DNA of 64,000 nucleotides from Lethocerus indicus (lineage: Eukaryota; Arthropoda; Insecta; Hemiptera; Belostomatidae). The stretch covers positions 1,922,001 to 1,986,000 of the forward strand of contig JACDQD010000105.1 of assembly GCA_019843655.1 (NCBI GenBank). The letters are read 5' to 3'. Both the position numbers and the translations under genes were made by a program. Below the pieces are notes generated by a model, which was given only the letters and a program-made list of their open reading frames with translations, was not told the origin of the DNA and made no database searches. Of this stretch, positions 36,810-50,535 are shown piece by piece. Numbering within the stretch: the stretch's first letter is position 1; each line of letters opens with the position of its first letter.

Positions 36810-37390
36810 GGAGTCGCTTTTATATTATTGTACGCTTTTTATAACTGAAAACACCAAAGGTTTCCGAACTTTATTGCTCGAGGTCCTCTTACATCACTTG
36901 CTCGGCTGGGATTTGATTCTTTTCTTTTTTACGACCGCCCAGAGAACCCGGACGTGGCTCTGCCCCGATCTTTAACTCGCCCGGACGTGAGGGAGCCGGG
37001 CCTTTTATTGTCTTTTTCGATTACTAATCGAAGAAAGTGCCTCCTGGTAACCCGGGCAATAAAATGATACCGGGTGATCTAAATTTAGATCTTATTAGTA
37101 GTTATTAGGTATTTATTATAATACGAATATTGATAATTATTATTCCAATTTACCGGAATTCTTTGAATAACATTTTTCTATATCCATATAATCGCGTGGT
37201 CCCGGGAGTCGGCAGAAATCCGTCTTTTGTATAAGACTTATATAACCGAAATTACCGAAATTTAATACCGGATGCCCTCTTACATCACTTATTCGATTGG
37301 GACTCGATTCTCCTGTGTTTTACGATCGCCCATTGAGGGCGAAATCTTCGTCCTGGACAAGACCGAGTCCGGCTTTTATTACCGGCCTTC
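36810..37390 (+). repeat. Diverged direct duplication of ~150-180 bp, 391 bp apart
   Basis: The segments around 36837-37015 and 37238-37383 share an ordered series of matches: ATAACTGAAA / ATAACCGAAA, CCTCTTACATCACTT (identical, at 36885 and 37276), GGGATTTGATTC / GGGACTCGATTC, TTTTACGACCGCCC / TTTTACGATCGCCC and a final TTTTATT block. Similarity extends weakly upstream. It is an old tandem duplication or two copies of one repeat. Confidence 0.7.
37076..37091. repeat. 16-bp perfect palindrome
   Basis: GATCTAAATTTAGATC lies between the two copies of the local duplication. It is a possible cruciform or dimer binding site. Confidence 0.8.
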
Positions 37391-40300
37391 CATTACCGTT
37401 CGCTGCAATTACACGGTTCGCACATTACTTACATAGCTTACTTTTGTGGAATACGTTTTATCCCCAGTTTTATAGTGCCCTTGCTTTAATCCTCACACTC
37501 GAATATGGCTATTCCCGGAGTGTCTTGTCGTAGAAAATTACACCACCGTGATTTAAAAAAATTCAGGCTCCAATAAAAATATAGACGAACGCGAATAATT
37601 CATCTAAAAATAAATCAGCCACATTCTATTACAAATTGAATTTTATCGAATTAAATTGATTTTTAATACTTAATGTAATTATTTGTATAATTATATATAG
37701 AATATCTATAAATATAATTTCAATTTCAAAAACTGTCGAAATCCGCTTTCCCTTGAGGTGATCTCCCCGATAAAATTATTAAATAAATGTGGACGAAGTA
37801 CCGTGGTAAGAAGGCGGATACAGGCAGAGGTTTACCGGCGGGTTCATTCATTTTTCTAAGGACTCATTCATCGGTCGGGGCAAAAACTTGAAGTGAGTCT
37901 CGTCCGGTGGTATGAAGAGAAAATAAAAGAGAGCCGCCAGGGCATTATTACAATGTAATGTGAGGCACGAGGGTCGGCTCCTGTAATCGAGAACCAGCTT
38001 TGTCTAGGTTTTGTATTTAAATGGGATAAGAAGCGGTGGGCGCTCGAGCCGCCGGCCTCTTTCTTAGGCTAGGCACGGCTAGGCTATTTAGTCGCTACCT
38101 GCTAATGACTACAACAACGGAAAGAGAATGTAACCGGCCCATAGTACCACTCGCTCAGGTATACCCCTCCGGCTTCCACTCTTCTCTCAGTATTTTCTAC
38201 ATTCAGACTGTGGACTCTGAGTCTGGCAGAATTCACCCGCAGCACCTAATGCGAAAATTGTTGGTGGAATAATTATTTACTATCTCTTAAGAGGAAAATG
38301 ATAAATAGTGCTGGAAATGAACAAATTGAAATACAAAAATACGCGCTCTTATTGCTAACCCAGAGAGTCATTGAGGGTGCAAAATGAAAAAGTTTTATGA
38401 GAGACTAAGAGATTATTTTTTGTGAAGCAAAGAAGGCATAGTAACATAATGCAGTGTTAAAACTTTCCGTTAGGTATGAGATATTGGGGAAGAGGCCTGA
38501 AAATGTATTGTTCATGGATGGTATTACATAAACGTCAGTACAGATGGAAAATGGTCTGGTAGGTTATAACCGTTCCAGAAGTAAATTTGCGTATGTATGT
38601 TTGTATTAATATCCTGTATAGTAATCTATTTTTTGGAAAATTGTGTGCAACATCGAATCAAATAATTTTTCTGATAAAGACACAATCCCTGCACGCTTAT
38701 TAACCATTCATTACCTAATCCTTTCCTCATGTACTTCCGCTGAAGGTGAAACATACATCGCTGTAGCCCATACCTGGATGAATAATACCATGGAAGGGAT
38801 AATAGCGAATGCTCAGCGACATCTGTGGACAGTTGTTTCAATTGCACCACACCGTCGTCGGCTCGGCTGTCTTTCTTATGGGAAGGCCGGTGCCCTACTA
38901 GAAGGAGAACTGGCCGATTGAGGTTTTGCAATAGCAACGGAGAAGTCAAAGTTTGTCACAAACGTTTAACGTCACACGTCAACGGTCCAATTGTCGAGTA
39001 CCAAGGGACGACACTCAAATTCCCTAATAACACGAGGTAGCCACAGAGTCATTTTACAGACTCCGATAAACCCCAAAATAAATAATTCTTGTAATACTAT
39101 TAAACTATAGCCTATTAAACTATATAGTATTCCCCACGAACGAGAAATAATAATAATAGTAAAATAGTAATATAGATATCATAACAATGCGCAATAGCGT
39201 GTACCACTTTTACCACTGAAGAAATATTCACATTTCACTTCATTCAAACACCTAACGCTTTTCGTCCAACTTAAAGTTTTTAAATAGAGCAATCACAAAA
39301 GTGAAAATTGTGTACCCAACAATACAATCAAGCCCTATTCCTGCATGATATATTATAGAAACGTATAATATAAAAATATCTCGTGTATACTATACATAAC
39401 TATATATGCAATAGTATAATAGATGTATGAGATAAGGCAATTGGTGATATTAAAAAATCGTAAACGTTTCAAACTTTGATTTTAATTAGCAAACGATGTG
39501 CAACCTTTTCACAGCCGGGACTGTCGGTTGTATCTTACACGGAGATAAAACCAATTGTCGCCATAATCCCATAGGCTGCGATCTCTCCTTCCCACGAAAG
39601 ACTCGCAATCATCCTCAATGTTTTAACAGGGAAGATTCCTAAGGGAAAATGTGCCTAGAGGAATACCTTTTCTCACGTTCTCCTCAATTTAAACATATTT
39701 TGGGGAGATTAGCGAAATGCAATGTGCCTAAATTTTATTCCCGTTCTACCTCGGGCGCAAAAGAATTTTTTTTAATGACTCGGATAGTTCTCGTGAAGGA
39801 AGTAAATCCACGAATATATTACGAAGAATGTCATTTATTTTCCAACGGATTACTATTAGATTCCCTTAGAAATACTCATTTCTCCTTATTATGCACGTTT
39901 ATTGTCGTATAAAAGAGTAAAAACAATTGAAGAACAGTAGTTTTTGTGCGGTGACTTGGAAGGTACCGAGTTAAGCCATACCGAAAACATACGGCAAGTG
40001 TGGCAACATCAGGGCAAGTGTGGCCGCCTTCTTCTATAGGCCCTCGAATATTCGTTTAGTAAAAAAAGATTCCAATAAATTTATGGGAATTCCTCTGGAA
40101 GGGAACTCAAAATGGAAGCCGTGTAGGCGCCATTCATATGGGAGCGGTGTGAATGCGCCTGAGTGTCGGAGCCCGCAAAACAGGGAGGCGCTTCCGGTGG
40201 CCGGCACAGCGGGCGGCAGGAGCCATTGAACTCGGCTTCATTAGTTTGAGTATCAAAGGTCGCGGCTTGATTCCGTGACCGAACAACGGTTCCCGGTAGG

Positions 40301-43300
40301 AGATGCACGAAGCCGCATAATGTGACACCATCTAATACAACCAGTACTTGTTGCTCTCACCCTACTCCCCCCCCCCCGCCGGCAATACCAACTCCAACCC
40401 TAGCTAGTGTCTATCTATTTGCGCGCACCTCCAATAATTCGCCATTACGATTTAAAACCGTTAGCGGTAGTCTCCGGAAACATCCTTTTCGAAGATGGTC
40501 CTTTACTATGCCTTTTAAATGTGCAAATCGATTTTAGGCTTTTATCTAACCGAGATTGCCTCTACCTATTGTCCTCCCAATAAAAATATTACTCAATCGC
40601 AATTCCGATCCTTCTTGTCATCCCTTGGTTCCAGATTCCTTGCAGAAGGCAATTACATCGCGAAACGCCCACAGTGGGGATGCTGAGTAGCTAACCGGCG
40701 GGGCTCGATTCCGCCCTTCCTATTTTATCCTAATTTCCCCATCCCGATACACTTACTGGATTCGTCCAAACTCCCAGATCTTTCGACTATTTTTCGACTA
40801 CAGACATTGTATGTGTCCAGCAACCCCATTACCCCAGCTAACATTAACAGCATCCTACGTGCAGAACAACTTCGTGAGCAAAAGCCTAGCGCACGTCAAA
40901 CTGAATGAATAGAATCATTTGCACTATATAAACTAACAGAATGGTCGGCGTCTTCTATAAAGTATTATGAACTACCGTGTCCGATCGTACCACCTGTACT
41001 TAATACTTAGTAAAAGCCATGATAAAATAGCGATAACGATATTCTAAAGTGTAGTGGGTAGTCCGTGATGAGTATGAGATAGGTTGCGAAATGAGCGGAC
41101 GAGGGAAATAAATAAATGTTAGGACCGAGTTGTACGGGAAGGGAATGCGGAGGGGTTGGGGGGTAGTTGAGGGGACCACCCAGGGAGGGGGGCCAAGTGG
41201 CAAAGAAGACATCCTGATTAGGATGCTCGGTAGGAGGTCCGCGGGGACAAAAACCAGGGGTGCCCACCCGCAATACACATACGATTATTTCTCTTTATTA
41301 GCATCGAGTACTCGCGGCTATTCATGAAATCGGCCCCCCTCTCTCTCTCTCTCCTCTGTCGGCCCCTTTAGTCCCGATACATTTTTTTCCCGGCTCATAC
41401 TTAACGGTAACAACTTGTGTCCCCTTGTTTGATCTACTTCTTCCCTCTACCGGCCACCCGTATCTCTTTTTACCTTCTCGTTCGGCGCCCCGTCTCAAGC
41501 CTCATTTTCGGCCCCCGCGGCGTGACCTAATAATTACATAAACGACTTTCTTAAAACCCTACCGCCCTTAAAAAAAAGAAAGGAGGATGACGAAAAACTC
41601 AGTTCTGTTATTCGGGCGGAGTCATACTTACAAGAGTGCGCTTCTTAGTTTCCCATTATCAGGGTGCATGAAGAAATTTGTAGTCTCGAATTCTTTTATT
41701 CTTTTATCGATAAAGAAAATAAAAGAACACGGAGTTGTATAGAACACTGTATTGGAAAATTGATCCAGAACTAAAACATAAACTTTAAATCTTAAATGAT
41801 GACATGACGATTTTAACGGTACAACGCTTGCCGTTCTTGAACTAACGAAAAATGTTAGTAAAAAAAACCATCTGTTCCGGAATAAATATTAATTTCATTC
41901 ATAAAGTAGCATTTAGTGCATGAATTAAATAGGAACCCCGACCTGGTAACTAAATTCACATCAGAATAAAAATTTGGGCTCCGTCTAGGCATGTTGGTTC
42001 ATATATTACGTTCCTAAATTAATGAAGTGTTAAATTGTGTGTTAAATTCTGTGTCCCTAAATGGAACAGTAGGAATATCTATTGAATTCTTGGTAACAAA
42101 GAGGCTCAGAAATTTTATTGGAAATCCGTTTATTACTTTCTTTAATCGGGTAATTTGACCAAAGAATATACTGTGTTAATAGAAAGAATGTATTCATTTC
42201 TTTTTCTAAACACAAGCCATTATAATAATATTCTTTATATCTTAGGTGTCCGAAACAAAGACCTGGAATTTTATTCTAGGTTTTATTATTAATGCTTGTA
42301 ATAATAATTTCAAATAATAGGTTCTAATAATAACGAGATGTTTAAAGACATTGTAACAACTCGTAAGATAGATATAAGAGTTTAATAATGATCAAAGTGC
42401 CAAGTAAATCTGTCTAGTGGGAGCCGCATAGGTTTTCTCGGCAACATTTTTCTCCCACTCCTCTTTCTCTTTCTCTCACACTCCTCCCTCTACCTACCAT
42501 GTCTTCCGCGTCTATCGTCGCCCAAGTTGATTGCTAGCAAGTATATTAATATGTATTAACTACATCAATTGAACCACATTCCTCGGGCGCTTATTTGACG
42601 ACGTTCATATTCTTCAGTAGAGTTCAACACACTGGAGTACTCTCCAGTTGAATCTTGCAATATTCAATTCCTTATCTCGGATACAAATGTCGGTAAGACT
42701 TTTTATTATTGACATTGAAAATTTAGTTTCAGTTATCTTCGAGAAATGGTTGCATCAATTGGTATGGAACGTTGCATTTAGAAAAAATTAAAATTTAAGC
42801 CAATTTATTCAAAAGAACCCCAAAGTACAATTTTTCACAACTAATTCGTTACTACAATTCGTACAATTCGTAACTAAAAAAGTACGTGAGCCATAGGTGA
42901 CTCTCGCAACTCGGTGGGAAAATTGTAATTTATATAATTGATTATTGTATTGAATCCTTCGAGGACTGATTTATCAAGCTAATAAATGTCTCATTAACCG
43001 TAACTGCAACCGGTTTGTCGTCAAACGAATGATTCCAAATTCACCGAAAGAATCATAATTAAAAAATACCTGCCTTTATAAAACTTTTCTCACTTGGGTT
43101 TCAGCTAACTGGAAAGGCCCCAAGTCCTTTCCATTTTTAGATCTAGCACAGTTTATAGAAAGGATCGGTAATACAGAAATTTTAGCTTGGGCCAAAAACC
43201 TCTACTGAAACGACTGATTTGGCTTACTGTAGGTCGCACTAAAGATGATCCCTGAAATCAACATGATTATCGTTGGTTGATTAACGACCTCGTGAGAGAA

Positions 43301-46249
43301 AACCTAAGGGTTTTGACATGTAGACAAGGAGCTCTGCAAGTCGTTTCCCATCTTTTGTATCATTTTGTGTCGGACGTATAAGTTTAGTCGTTTGGAAGGA
43401 AATTTTGAGGTAAGAAAATTGTACCTGAATTGTCAGAGGCCTGGGACGGCCAGGTAAGGAGTGTCTCAGCGGGACAGTTAAGAAAGTAAATTGAAGGTAT
43501 ATTTGAGGTCCATAAATATGAGGATAAATTACTTAAACGTTATTCGACACTAAATTTGAAAATAGCCCCGTTAAAAATGGGCTTGAAATTCGCCGCTCGG
43601 CTTGCACGCCCGGAATTATTATCATTATTTCCTAACGAGTAAATCCCCTCGCCCGTGAAAAATTCTATTACGTTTCTCGGATTTTTATTATAGATGCATG
43701 TTGAAGTTTAAAGACTGTATTAAAATTATTTAAAGAGCATAAACTCAGGCCCGAATGACTTTTAACAGTTTAACTCGGACAACAGGATGGGGCAGGTGCG
43801 GGGAACGTCCTCTCGGGCTGGCGGTAAAATGGAATGGAAGGGTATAAAAATAATTCTCGGAACGTCTCCCTCTCCCGTCTTGTCTCAACAATTACCTTCT
43901 TCTATGAAACGCTTCCTAATTATGTGTTTAACCGCATGACTGCAGGGACTCCTTAGCTCTTAATAACGCATTTCGTCTCTATCTAATTAGGCTCTGAACA
44001 CGCGTCTACATATTTGTCCGTCTGGAGGGACCGAGAACGGGTCTATATTTAATTGGTGCATTTGTACTTTAAGTTATCGGGTTCGATTCGGTCCCATCCG
44101 CTTAACTGCACCACCGAGCTTTATATTCGATTATTTATCATATCTCTAATATTTCCAGGTCCATTAACGTAATAAAGAGAATTGAATATGTTGTCGATAG
44201 GGATGATGGAACCTGTACCTACAGGTTTAATACACTGTAGATACTATTTGGATAATAAATATAATATACAATAAACAGATTAAATATAAAATATAGTCCT
44301 TCAAAAACACAAAACTTAAATACCATTATCGCCATAAGAAATATTATAATCGGAAAAGTAAGAATAAGTAGTCATTTACTAGGTATTATGTGCTACCTTT
44401 GTTATTCGAGGGAAAGAGTACTTAAGAGAGGAAACAATTTAAAATAAACATGGCAATGGACAATGAGACGATATATACACGTCAATATGTTAAACGGTAT
44501 CTTACCACTTCACACAATCACAAATAACATCTAAACCAGAACATTTATTACCTTTACCTAATATTTCAAAGCACACCTACAATACCTTAAACAAAGAGAC
44601 ACGTTAAAAAACCTTAAAAAAAACAACCTAAAAATTGCCGAATTCTAATTGGGCGTAAGGCGCATCTACTAACTTTAATAACTTATTTTTATCTCGACAT
44701 AGTTAATACTAGTAGGTACAGACAGGTGCCAAACAGGTATTCCAAACTAAGTATGGAAATTTTATAAGTAATTAATTTAATTTAAGTAATTCCCGTTGTG
44801 TTAACATTATCTGTAAACCTGGCAACAGGTTTAAGGGTATTTTAAATCGATATTAGTATCTACCTAACATGGTTGGAAAAATTACCAACGGTATCTAACT
44901 GTAAAAATTCATGGCAATACGTATGAATAGATAGGGATGCGTACTTCAGGTACAGGTATACTTCAGGTACACCAAACAGGCAAAAAGGTTTGTGCAGGTA
45001 AGTCCTAAACATGAAAGGTATCCCAGAACATACATACCCTAGCGCAAGGCTGGTGCAATACTGATAATGATTTTCACCACTGTCAGTTATTCCGTAATGG
45101 CTATAAGTCCTTATCGATAAATAAAACAATAGCATTTTCTTTTCTTTATGGAATCTAACAACGAATCGAATGACTCAGTTTGTGCTAATCGAATAAACCG
45201 GGTAATGAGAAAGGAATACTTTTTTATTCGCAGTTACTTAATTAAAGGACATAAAATAAAGTGTATAGGAACTCGGGAATTAGTCACCTTTTTTATACTG
45301 CATTATAAACACTGATGACGGGCGGACAAAAGCCCCATAAATTGGGAATAGAACGGCGCGGATAATAAAAATGGAATATTATACAGAGCGAACGATAGGG
45401 ATCGTCCCCGACCGCGATGAGTATCTTGAACATATGTTGAACATTTTTAATAAGAGGCGCGAAGGGGGAGATAATAATGGTCGGTGAAGAAGGAGGAAGA
45501 AGAGAGGAGGAAGAGATCAGCTGTGCGAGCAGTGAGTGTGGAGTGTGGGAGCCCGGGAGTGAGTGAACCTTCCTGCCCACCCGGTTAATTAATAGGCAGT
45601 TCATGTACACGACTAGACGCTAGATCCTAGAGGCTAGACGCTAGAGGCTGGCCACCGACACCACCTTTTATCGGCAACCGGGCCCTGTCACTTTTAACGA
45701 CCCCCACCCCCGCCTCTAATTATAAACCACCAATCCATACAAATGCCGTCCCCTTTCTACTACACCATTGGACACTAACTCCCACCAACTCCTGTGCTCC
45801 ATTGTTCTACGGCAACCCACCGACGACTTTCCCAGAATAACTAGTGAAATACTGTCCCTAGGACAGAGGGATAGAGGAATATTAAAACATTGTAGCAATA
45901 TAATCGGTAAAGTAGACTTCCTTTGATGGTACGTGGCCTGCACGTTTTAACTGAACATGGCCTGTTTTAAAATATATTTTCTACATTATATTAATATTTA
46001 TTCAATAATAAATTAAAAAATATTTTTCATTATTGCTTTCCATGACATATATTAAGGAAATACTTCGTCTATAAATATAAGAAATATATAATATATATAG
46101 AAAAAGGCTAATGATTAATTAGTAATAATAATTCCGGAACTGATAAAGGGAATTGGATATTAGATAGAAAGAGATAATTAGATCTACCACGTCCACCTGT
46201 ACTTATAAGTTGTCGTTAGATTAGGTTAGATTAGATAGGCTCGTTAGAA

Positions 46250-46340
46250 CTTGAGCCTAAGAAAGAAGGTCGTGTTTACTTTCGAAACGTCATAATCTGG
46301 TTTCATATCACTGATAAGGCTAGGATAGGATAAGTTTATT
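46250..46340 (+). mobile_element. Possible 3' remnant of a retroelement
   Basis: The stretch GCCTAAGAAAGAAGGTCG ... TTTCGAAACGTCATAATCTG resembles the 'AAGAAGG...GAAACGTC' motif found in 3' regions of many invertebrate non-LTR and Penelope-like elements. No reverse transcriptase is present. A similar TTCGAAACGT occurs at about 6531. This is motif memory only. Confidence 0.2.
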
Positions 46341-46629
46341 TTGATTATAAAGAATGGAAAATTAATTTAGTGCATCTCAGACAACAGTTCACATTAATCC
46401 CCCATGAGAAAATTGGTGTTAGGAAGCAATACGCAACAATGGGAATCTAATTAGGACGCTGTGTTGCATTCTTTATTACACTATTTCAACAGTCTAGTTT
46501 CAGGTTACGCATCACGGCAAGTTTCGAAACAAAGACCACTGCACGGTAAGATCGCCATCTAGTTATAATGGATATTATTTTCTACAAAAAATGGATTCCT
46601 TTAAGCTCCCTTCGAATTTACTCATCCTT

Positions 46630-46765
46630 GAGGGAGAGAGGGAGAGAGAGAGAGAGAGAGGGAGAGAGGGACAGAGGGACAGAGGGACAGAGGGACAGAG
46701 GGACAGAGGGACAGAGGGACAGAGGGACAGAGGGACAGAGGGACAGAGGGACAGAGGGGCAGAGA
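46630..46765. repeat. (AG)n plus GGGACAGA octamer array
   Basis: An AG-rich lead-in is followed by about eleven near-perfect GGGACAGA copies. Because 8 is not a multiple of 3, the repeat translates to an 8-residue Arg-Gly-Thr-Glu-Gly-Gln-type pattern. This is not a gene. Confidence 0.95.
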
Positions 46766-49700
46766 GAATTATGACAAAGGTAAAATCTGAAAGAAGACGT
46801 AAGGTCACTCAAACACACCGATTATTTCGTCGGAGGGTCACCCGGCCACCAAAGTCCATCCGATCGATTGTAAATTGTAACGTTCGGCTTGAGAAGAACA
46901 TCTCGACCTTAATTATAATCGCCGGTTATTTCATTTATTGCTCCGGTAATTTATTTCCTATAAGAAAACAATGGCCGCTCCTTGGTTCGTGAGCGCCCGA
47001 CTTTTCGTGCCGCACCGACCGTTAAAATCTCTCCGGGTAACACAGTCGACTCCATTTTAAATGCGCCCGGAAAAAAATCTCAGTTCCCATCGATTAAATC
47101 TCGGCATTAACGGAAATACTCAGTAGTACACAGTATTTACTTCTACCTCGGCATCTCTCTTGTCGTACAGTTTTTCTTAGTACTGCAATATTTTGTCATT
47201 AATAGTTTTATGAGATGGGAGTATGTTGTTCTAAAAAATAATATGGGTATAATATGTGGAATCGTACGATATAATATGCATTAAAATGTATCGCCGGATA
47301 TATCATCTATATTTAAATTGTGTATTATCGCGAGTTTAATTCGAATCTTGTTCCTCTCATTTACAAAACTAAAAACCGCAGTGTTTAACATTTTGCACGG
47401 TTTCCGAGAAGTATAAAGCCATTTATTAATTTCCCGTTGTCGATATACACGAGTTAATGCCTATTCACTAAATACAAAACGACAGTAAAATTTGCAGCTT
47501 ACGACTGTAAGAAAACTTAGTTTTATGGCACGAAGTGAGTATATTTCAGAAGGGGACGCGCTCGTTATGTACCAAGCTAAAGTTGGAATAATTCACGATA
47601 TAATCAGAAATAAAAGTATACTGCCTGTGCTGGGTCTTATACTATTATTTTTAATAGGCGTTTTACTTCGAAAGTCAAAGAAGTTATTGTACTATATATC
47701 TGACTACTGCTGACTTTAATGATTCGGACATTCATAGGTCAACGGCACAATGGTTTTAAAGAAAACAAGTATAACAGCCGCGCATTTTTTATTTATTTCA
47801 CTTATGTTTTCATTTGACGTCTGTTTAATACGTTTTTGTAATCAACTAACATAATTCTATTGTTATTTTGAGCATTACATGATTCATGGTAGAAATACGA
47901 GAAAATACGTTTGGTCTTAAATGTATAATTAATATCTGAATTAACCGGGGAAAAGAAAATCGTAGCACCCATTGCCTCGAACAAAGAATATTTTATCGAT
48001 AATGATATTCGAAATTTATGATGGTACTGATGGAATCAACACTGTCAAGGATAAAATTAAGTTGAAATATATTAAAATGTTAAATTTTTAAATTTGAGAT
48101 GGTCCCACCCTATGTAACTACCCGACTGTGAATCTACTGATAATCATCTAAATCTCTATAAAACTGTTATATAAATTACAAGATCGTACTGGTCTGTGAT
48201 TAAAACTCGAAAATGTATTTAATGGTATTCAAGCTCTCATATATATTTGATACTACGTACTCAACTGTGATGAGGTCCATCGGAAGAATTCGTGAAGCCA
48301 TGAAACTTATTTTGGGATACACAGTAAAGTAGCGCAAAGACCATTGCGCAGTCGCCGTGGCTGGACAAATTTCCATACAACGGTTTTGGACCAATTTCGT
48401 CTTATAAATACAGAGCTGCTGACCCACCTTCGCTCGGTCTTGTTTACACCTAGATTAGTTCAGATAGCCATCCTCATTAAGCCGTTTCCATTACTATTTA
48501 GTTATTATTTGAATATTTTATGTTCCTGCGCTTACAGATTAATACAGCGAAAACGAAACGGTTTAGTCCACACAGTTGGTTTACACTTTTGTATTAATGT
48601 CGATAACGTTTTCTCCACATGAGAACAGCGAATTTTGGATTGTCATTATATTACTATTATAACTCCCCATCATTTCCTCTCTATCCGTGTTAAAATCAAG
48701 GGTGTGTTTTCACTTCTTTCTTGATAATTCCATCTACAACAATCTTAAACCGCACTTTTTTGCTAAGTAGTAACTACTTTAATATTTGATAGAGAATCTA
48801 ATGAAACCCAAGTCGTAAACTAACATAATTCAATTACGACTCAACAAATGCCCTTACAAGCACATGCACTTCACCTTAACTTTATATATCTCCTGATATA
48901 TTTTATGGTGAATGAGAAATGGAATCATCCTGACCGTAAAATACTTGACATGATGAAGTGAAGCCTTCTTTGGAACTTTTAAAGGAAAAACTAACGTTGT
49001 TTAACGTATCATTGAACACAGTGCTTGAGTAGTCAAAATCAGTAGTCAGAATCAAAAATGGTTCTGATGTTAAAGCCGTTTGATATGTGCAAATATTCTT
49101 GACGCGTTTCCTGAATTAAGCATTAAAAGAACTCAAAAGTTGTTTCAATGGCTATATAATTTGACTGGAATAATAATTTATCTTCGGCCCAGAACACAAT
49201 ATTTTATGTTCTCTTCCTAGTCCGGTTATAACCTAGATCGTCTTCGGCTTCCAACATAGTCAGTAGTAGATAATAATATACTTAGGTACTTACGCATGTC
49301 GAATCTCGATTACGTATCAGTCAGTGCTACTACTCCAAAGGGACTCTGAAAAGAAAAAAACAATTTTTATTTGGCATAATACTGACAAGAACCGGAGAAA
49401 AATATTAAAACCTAATTTTTCCTTTTCTCACTGGATACATGATCCGAGTTATAAACTTTAAATCTACAGGTTAGCTCAATCCCCACCTTTTCATTTTATT
49501 GTAGATAATTTACCAAACAAAAACACAATAGCCAAAGGCCTTAGGTGCTGAAGAACTAGGAAGAACATTAATACCACTTTGGTCGATCCTAACTCAGAAA
49601 TAGGCCACTAAACTTAACATACTCTGTCACTATAAAACATCCATTTTACAAAACGTAAAGAAACAATTCATTTAATTATCAATGTTTACGGATAAAGGGT

Positions 49701-50086
49701 GAAGGGATTCAAGCAATAAACGTTGCATCTAATAGACGTAAATGGATTTTCGGTAGGTTAATTTCTCCGTGACCACAAGTAAAGGTGCCATTATCTTTGT
49801 GGTATCCTTTATCCCCTAACAAGTGGGATAGGAAATAAACACAGAGCCATTGTACCTAAAACTTATTGTTGTAGATTGTACAATAAAAAAAAGTTCGTAT
49901 TCACGAGTGGGTATTAAATCGTTGGGCCGTCTACTAAAAAAAAATCGGCCTATAAAGTAGAGAGGGGTGGGAGACAAGGGGAGTTTCCTGATAGGAAGCA
50001 GATAATTGGTGAAGAGGTGGCGGAGGTGGGAGCGAGGGGTGGGGCCGGGCACGGGTGCCGCTCAGGTGGCGCTCGCCAGCCTCCAG

Positions 50087-50092
50087 TCAGTG
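50087..50092 (+). promoter_or_regulatory. Possible initiator (TCAGTG)
   Basis: It matches the arthropod initiator consensus TCAGT, with A at 50089 as +1. It lies in a GC-rich stretch, 11 bases before the ATG at 50100. No TATA box is present at -30. Confidence 0.3.
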
Positions 50093-50099
50093 TGCAGCA

Positions 50100-50202
50100 A
50101 TGCTCGGTGCTCTCTCGCTCTATCTTCTCCTCCTAGTACAACTACCTACTAGTATACACCCGCTTCTTCTGCCGTCGGCACCGCCGGACCCCCCAACTAC
50201 AG
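50100..50202 (+). CDS. Possible first coding exon of a secreted or membrane protein
   Basis: The ATG at 50100 opens a strongly hydrophobic start (MLGALSLYLLLLVQLPTS), followed by a Pro-rich stretch, then the donor CTACAG|GTCAGT at 50202/50203 in phase 1. Without splicing the frame stays open to a stop at 50400-50402, adding an unremarkable Ala/Arg-rich tail. GC-rich context, an initiator-like TCAGTG and a good donor support a real first exon, but I find no matching downstream exon. The next exon could lie beyond the window. It may also be a chance hydrophobic run. Confidence 0.35.
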
Positions 50203-50441
50203 GTCAGTTACATCACCCGTATAACGCGGCCGCCGCCACGGCCACGACTTATCCCATTTTCGGCCCACGCGAAATGCGATCCAAGACCGCGTCCGAGCAG
50301 TGTCGCGAACGAATCTCTCCGTTGCGAAATTTTCAACCCGCTAAATCACGAAGGGCGGCGAATGAACGGACGAACGCAAGTGTGTATGTGTGTGGTCTCT
50401 GAGTCTTTGAGCCGTTGACTAAAAAGGAAAAAAAAGAGTTC

Positions 50442-50445
<4 letters not shown>

Positions 50446-50531
<86 letters not shown>
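50446..50531. repeat. (AG)n microsatellite
   Basis: A pure GA run of about 86 bp. Confidence 0.95.

Positions 50532-50535
<4 letters not shown>

Noticed and set aside
40240..40720. Two T-arm-like hairpins (about 40256-40284 and 40693-40718)
   Set aside because: Each has a B-box-like core, but no companion A box or cloverleaf could be found. They may be very old repeat fragments.
44068..44095. GGGTTCGATTCGGTCCC as a polymerase III B box
   Set aside because: No A box or acceptor pairing at the right distance upstream.
46210..46240. Telomere-like GATTAGGTTAGATTAG
   Set aside because: Only a few imperfect TTAGR units, so not a telomeric array.
47492..47713. Short frame with a hydrophobic segment (SILPVLGLILLFLIGVLL)
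   Set aside because: The only start giving the full frame is TTG; there is no promoter or splice evidence, and single hydrophobic runs are common in AT-rich DNA.
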